64,000 bases of DNA, taken from assembly GCF_016629525.1 (NCBI RefSeq), contig NZ_AP024269.1, positions 2,728,001 through 2,792,000 on the forward strand. The letters run 5' to 3'. Shown here in pieces: positions 60,672-64,000 of the stretch. Each line of letters begins with the position of its first letter. Position 1 is the stretch's first letter. The notes beneath the pieces were generated by a model that saw only the letters and a program-made list of their open reading frames with translations, was not told the origin of the DNA and did no database searches. The stretch comes from Kaistia sp. 32K (lineage in GTDB: Bacteria > Pseudomonadota > Alphaproteobacteria > Rhizobiales > Kaistiaceae). The position numbers were made by a program, and so were the translations under genes.

Positions 60672-61457
60672 ATGGACGAAAATCTGATACTGCGTGAAGA
60701 GCTCGAGCCCGGAATAGTCAGGCTCACCTTTAACCGGCCCGAGAAGCTCAACGCCCTGTCGACGCCGATGATCCGGCTCTTCAGCGATCATCTCGAGCAG
60801 ATCGAAGGCGATGCGTCCGTGCGGGTCGTCATCCTGGCGGGCGCCGGCGGCAAGGCCTTCGTGGCCGGCGCCGACATCGCCGAATATCGCGGCAACCGGC
60901 ACAAGGAATTCGTCGCCTACCAGCTCGAGAGCCGCCAGGTCTTCGACCGGCTGGAAGCGCTGTCCAAGCCCGTGATCGCGGCGATCGACGGCTATGCGCT
61001 CGGCGGCGGGTTCGAGATCGCGCTTTGCTGCGACACCATCATCTGCTCGCGCAGCGCGCGCCTCGGATTGCCGGAGGGGCTGCTCGGCCTGTCGCCCGGC
61101 GGCGGCGGCACGCAGCGCCTGACCCGCGCGGTCGGACGCTACGTCGCCTCCGACATCATGCTGGGCGCCTGGCGCATCTCCGGCGAACGCGCCCACCAGC
61201 TCGGTATCGCGGTCGAGATCTGCGACAGCGAGGCCCTGTTCGACGTCGTCCTGCAGCGCGCCCGCGGCATGCTCAAATGCGCGCCGCAGGCCCAGGTCCT
61301 GATGAAGCGGCTGATCCGTCAGGGCGGCGACGCCGCCCTGCCCGTCGCCCAGTCGCTGGAGCAGGAATACCTCTTCCGCCTTTACCAAACCGACGACGCC
61401 CAGGAAGGCATCGATGCCTTTCTGGACAAGCGCGCACCTGACTTTCGGGGGATTTGA
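60672..61457 (+). CDS. Enoyl-CoA hydratase/isomerase family protein
   Basis: A 261-residue crotonase-fold protein. The oxyanion-hole and active-site regions are AFVAGADIAEY and GYALGGGFEIALCCDTIIC, with Glu in GGGFE and in LPEGLLGLSPGGGGTQRL, both catalytic positions of true hydratases. It should hydrate or isomerise an acyl-CoA double bond. It is surprising in a sugar-uptake locus: it lies between the DeoR-fusion regulator and an SDR, whose ATG overlaps its stop as TGATG. This suggests the imported compound is processed as a CoA thioester, which is an inference. Confidence 0.9.
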   Translation: MDENLILREELEPGIVRLTFNRPEKLNALSTPMIRLFSDHLEQIEGDASVRVVILAGAGGKAFVAGADIAEYRGNRHKEFVAYQLESRQVFDRLEALSKPVIAAIDGYALGGGFEIALCCDTIICSRSARLGLPEGLLGLSPGGGGTQRLTRAVGRYVASDIMLGAWRISGERAHQLGIAVEICDSEALFDVVLQRARGMLKCAPQAQVLMKRLIRQGGDAALPVAQSLEQEYLFRLYQTDDAQEGIDAFLDKRAPDFRGI

Positions 61458-62230
61458 TGCCACTCCTGCTTGCTGACAAGACAGCGATCATCACCGGCGC
61501 CGGCATGGGCATCGGCCGCGCCTGCGCCAAGGCCCTTTCGGGCGCCGGCGCGTCCATCGTGATCGCCGATATCGACGAGGCGGCGGGCCGCGCCGTCGAA
61601 GCGGACATCGTCGCCGCCGGCGGCCAGGCACGTTTCGTCCGATGCGACGTCAATGTCATGGCCGATGTCGCCAGCACGGTGGAAACAGCCAAGGAAGCCT
61701 TCGGCGGCATCGACATCCTGGTCAACAACGCCGCGCGCGCCATCGGCGGCGCTGTCGACGAAATCGACGAGGACAGCTGGAACACGGTCCTTTCGACCAA
61801 CTTGACCAGCGTCTGGCGTTTCATGCGGCTCTGCGTTCCGGAGATGAAGGCGCGCGGCGCCGGCGCGGTCGTCTCGGTGTCCTCGGTGCAGGCCCTGACC
61901 GGCTTCGCAGGATGGGCCGCCTACGCCGCCGCCAAGGGCGGGATCAACTCGCTGACCCAGCAGGCCGCGCTGGATCTGGCGCCGCACGGCATCCGCGTCA
62001 ACGCGGTGGCCCCCGGCACGATCATGACGCCGCTCAACGAGAAGATCTTTAAGGAGCACGCCCATCCGGAAGAGCTGATCCGGACCTGGAACCAGGCGCA
62101 TCCGCTGGGACGCTTCGGGCAGCCGGAAGAAGTGGCGGAGGCGGTTCTGTTTCTGGCGTCGCCGCAGTCGTCCTTCATCACGGGCACCATCGTCCGGGTC
62201 GACGGCGGCCTGCTGATCAAGGGCGAGTAG
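61457..62230 (+). CDS. SDR family oxidoreductase
   Basis: A 257-residue classical short-chain dehydrogenase of the FabG/glucose-dehydrogenase type. It shows ITGAGMGIGRACAKALSG, NNAARA in ILVNNAARAIGG, VSVSSVQALTG for the Ser and YAAAKGGINSL for Y-x3-K. ATG at 61457 overlaps the hydratase stop by one base; a TTG just before it is an alternative. With the hydratase it could form a hydration/oxidation pair like beta-oxidation, acting on a hydroxyacyl-CoA or on a sugar alcohol. Substrate unknown. Confidence 0.92.
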   Translation: MPLLLADKTAIITGAGMGIGRACAKALSGAGASIVIADIDEAAGRAVEADIVAAGGQARFVRCDVNVMADVASTVETAKEAFGGIDILVNNAARAIGGAVDEIDEDSWNTVLSTNLTSVWRFMRLCVPEMKARGAGAVVSVSSVQALTGFAGWAAYAAAKGGINSLTQQAALDLAPHGIRVNAVAPGTIMTPLNEKIFKEHAHPEELIRTWNQAHPLGRFGQPEEVAEAVLFLASPQSSFITGTIVRVDGGLLIKGE

Positions 62231-62347
62231 GACTGGGAATCAGGCGGCGCAACACCATTCGCGGCGCCCGTTCCCCCGAAGGTCGAACGTCAGGCCGGCA
62301 CGGTTTTCGATGCCCGTCGAGACGGGTCTTCTTGGAGGAAATTCATC

Positions 62348-63403
62348 ATGGCGACAGTAACGCTCGCAAACCTGAACAAACAATGGGGCACGTTTACCGG
62401 CGTCAGCGATCTCTCCCTCGATATCGCGGACGGTGAATTCCTCGTGCTGCTGGGCTCGTCGGGCTGCGGCAAGACGACGACCATGCGCATGATCGCCGGC
62501 CTGGAAGAGCCGACCTCGGGCGACATCCGGATCGACGGCAGGCTCGTGAACGGCGTTCATCCGCGCGATCGCGATCTGGCGATGGTGTTCCAGAACTACG
62601 GCCTCTACCCGCACATGTCGGTGGCGGAGAACATCGCCTATCCGCTGAAGATCCGAGGCGTCGGCCGGGCCGAACGCACGAAGATGGTGCAGCAGGCGGC
62701 CGAGCGGGTCGAGCTGAATGCCCTTCTCGACCGCAAGCCGTCGGCGCTTTCCGGCGGCCAGCGCCAGCGCGTCGCCCTCGCCCGCGCCCTCGTGCGGACG
62801 CCGAAGCTGTTCCTGATGGACGAGCCGCTCTCCAATCTCGACGCCAAGCTCCGGACGGTCATGCGCGCCCAGCTCAAGCATCTGCAGAAGGAGCTGGCGA
62901 CGACCACCATCTATGTCACGCACGACCAGGTCGAGGCGATGACGCTTGCCGACCGGATCGCCATCATGCAGGGCGGCAAGCTCCAGCAGGAAGGCACGCC
63001 GGCAACGATCTACTCCAAGCCCGCGAACACCTTCGTCGCCGGCTTCATCGGCTCGCCGCCGATGAACCTGATCGAGGGCGAGATCGCCGACAACCGCTTC
63101 TCGCACCCGAACGGCCATGTCGCCCTGTCGTTCCCGCCCGCATCCGGCAAGGTCATCCTCGGCCAGCGGCCGGAGGACATCGCGCTTTGCGCCCACGACG
63201 CGTCGGAACTGCGGGGCATCGTCTACGCATCCGAGCTCCTCGGCGATTGCACGATGGTCTGCGTCCAGCTCGGCAGCGCCTTGGTCAATGTCCGCGTCGC
63301 GCCGGAAGAAGGCCGCAGGATCGGCGAGCCGGTCGGCATCCGCCTCAACCCGGACAAGCTCCATTTCTTCGACGCCAAGACGACGCAGCGGATCGGAGCA
63401 TGA
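62348..63403 (+). CDS. ABC transporter ATP-binding protein, UgpC/MalK type
   Basis: A 351-residue sugar-transport ATPase. Walker A is LLGSSGCGKTTTMRM, signature LSGGQRQRVALARAL, Walker B LFLMDEPLSNLDAK, and the switch His is in IYVTHDQVEAMTLAD. The C-terminal regulatory (TOBE) domain follows (VILGQRPEDIAL). It is the only MalK-type ATPase in the window, while the MalF/MalG pairs at 48.8-50.6 kb and 53.9-55.6 kb lack one, so it may serve more than one transporter. Its stop overlaps the next start as ATGA. Confidence 0.94.
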   Translation: MATVTLANLNKQWGTFTGVSDLSLDIADGEFLVLLGSSGCGKTTTMRMIAGLEEPTSGDIRIDGRLVNGVHPRDRDLAMVFQNYGLYPHMSVAENIAYPLKIRGVGRAERTKMVQQAAERVELNALLDRKPSALSGGQRQRVALARALVRTPKLFLMDEPLSNLDAKLRTVMRAQLKHLQKELATTTIYVTHDQVEAMTLADRIAIMQGGKLQQEGTPATIYSKPANTFVAGFIGSPPMNLIEGEIADNRFSHPNGHVALSFPPASGKVILGQRPEDIALCAHDASELRGIVYASELLGDCTMVCVQLGSALVNVRVAPEEGRRIGEPVGIRLNPDKLHFFDAKTTQRIGA

Positions 63404-64000
63404 CGCTTTTCAAGGGCCTGACCTGGGATCACCCCCGGGGCTACAACGCGCTGGCCGCGGCCGCTGACGATGTCCGGAAAGCGACCGGATCCGCTCTGAT
63501 CGACTGGCGGAAGCAGCCGCTCGAAGGCTTCGAGTCGCATCCGATCAAGGATCTGGCCGACGCGCACGACCTGCTCGTCCTCGACCACCCCCATCTCGGC
63601 GAGGCGGCCGCCTATGACCGCCTGCTGCCGCTGGAGGAGGTGTTCTCCAGCGACGAGATCGAGCAATGGAAGAAGCAATCCATCGGCCCCGCCATGGAGA
63701 GCTATATCTGGCAGGGCCACGCCTATGCACTGCCGCTCGACGTGGCGACACAGGTCTCCGTGCGCCGGCCGGATCTCTGCCCGAACCGTCCCGATAGCTG
63801 GGCCGATGTGCTGGCGCTGGCCGAGACCGGCAAGGTAGGCCTGTCGCTCGGCGGGCCACACGCCCTGCTCTCGTTCTATTCGCTGTGCCTGTCGCTTGGC
63901 GCAGAGCCCGGCCAGGACAGTCTGATCGACCAGTCGACGGGGCTGGAGGCGCTGGGCATTCTCCAGTCGCTCTACGCGCATCTCGACAAGTCGCTGGTCC
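63400..64000 (+). CDS. Extracellular solute-binding protein-like, without signal peptide; 3' end cut off
   Basis: The frame is open from the ATG at 63400 to the right edge (200 codons). The product begins MTLFKGLTWDHPRGYNAL, then LPLEEVFSSDEIEQWKKQSI and YIWQGHAYALPLDVATQVSV, the last being typical of family 1 sugar-binding proteins. No signal peptide or lipobox is present at the start, and the ATGA overlap with the ATPase fixes the start, so the protein appears cytoplasmic unless exported in another way. Similar signal-less proteins with this TWDHPRGY opening are known to me from other ABC loci. Its ligand is unknown. Confidence 0.8.
   Translation, partial: MTLFKGLTWDHPRGYNALAAAADDVRKATGSALIDWRKQPLEGFESHPIKDLADAHDLLVLDHPHLGEAAAYDRLLPLEEVFSSDEIEQWKKQSIGPAMESYIWQGHAYALPLDVATQVSVRRPDLCPNRPDSWADVLALAETGKVGLSLGGPHALLSFYSLCLSLGAEPGQDSLIDQSTGLEALGILQSLYAHLDKSLV

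Overview
The window is high-GC, tightly packed DNA from an alphaproteobacterium, most likely of the Hyphomicrobiales (rhizobial order). That placement rests on gene content and style: an ExoF/ExoP-type polysaccharide export pair, many sugar ABC transporters, frequent ATGA/TGATG stop-start overlaps, and SoxR driving an efflux pump. No species can be named. No tRNA, rRNA, IS element or CRISPR array was seen.

Region 1 (1-24.1 kb) is an exopolysaccharide locus. A minus-strand operon runs from a Wza/ExoF-like export protein (10208) through a sugar transferase, formyltransferase, PIG-L deacetylase, DegT aminotransferase, ATP-grasp ligase, HAD phosphatase, flippase and glycosyltransferase to a sulfotransferase cut by the left edge. 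Opposite lie a glycosyltransferase (10399) and, further on, a Wzc/ExoP-like co-polymerase whose kinase motifs look dead, a Wzy-like polymerase, a pectate-lyase-like enzyme, a methyltransferase, more glycosyltransferases, and a soluble NarL-type histidine kinase/response regulator pair. The likely product is an amino-sugar-containing, possibly formylated and sulfated polysaccharide.

Region 2 (24.5-31.3 kb) is a plus-strand CDP-deoxyhexose operon (rfbF, rfbG, an RfbH-like protein lacking iron-sulfur cysteines, an SDR lacking the usual Lys) ending in GtrB-like and GtrA-like genes. It may load a dideoxy sugar onto a lipid carrier for transfer by the GT-C-like protein at 22501-24135. A Gfo/Idh/MocA oxidoreductase follows on the other strand.

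Region 3 (31.6-37.4 kb) is a redox island: an MFS exporter with a textbook SoxR-box promoter, soxR, sodB, fpr, a flavin reductase, a TPR protein and a SufR-like regulator.

Region 4 (37.5-53.5 kb) is carbohydrate catabolism: a ribose-type ABC operon with an aldehyde dehydrogenase and an IclR regulator, two SDRs with a LysR regulator, and a LacI-controlled operon (binding protein, two permeases, zinc alcohol dehydrogenase, sugar isomerase) with clear operators but no ATPase.

Region 5 (53.8-64.0 kb) is the most unusual. A minus-strand operon (GMC oxidoreductase, binding protein, two permeases) is divergent from a regulator that joins a DeoR helix-turn-helix, a seemingly rearranged periplasmic-binding-protein domain and a DeoR sensor domain. 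The shared promoter region carries nine GATCA copies. Downstream are an enoyl-CoA hydratase, an SDR, an ABC ATPase and a binding protein without a signal peptide that runs off the right edge.
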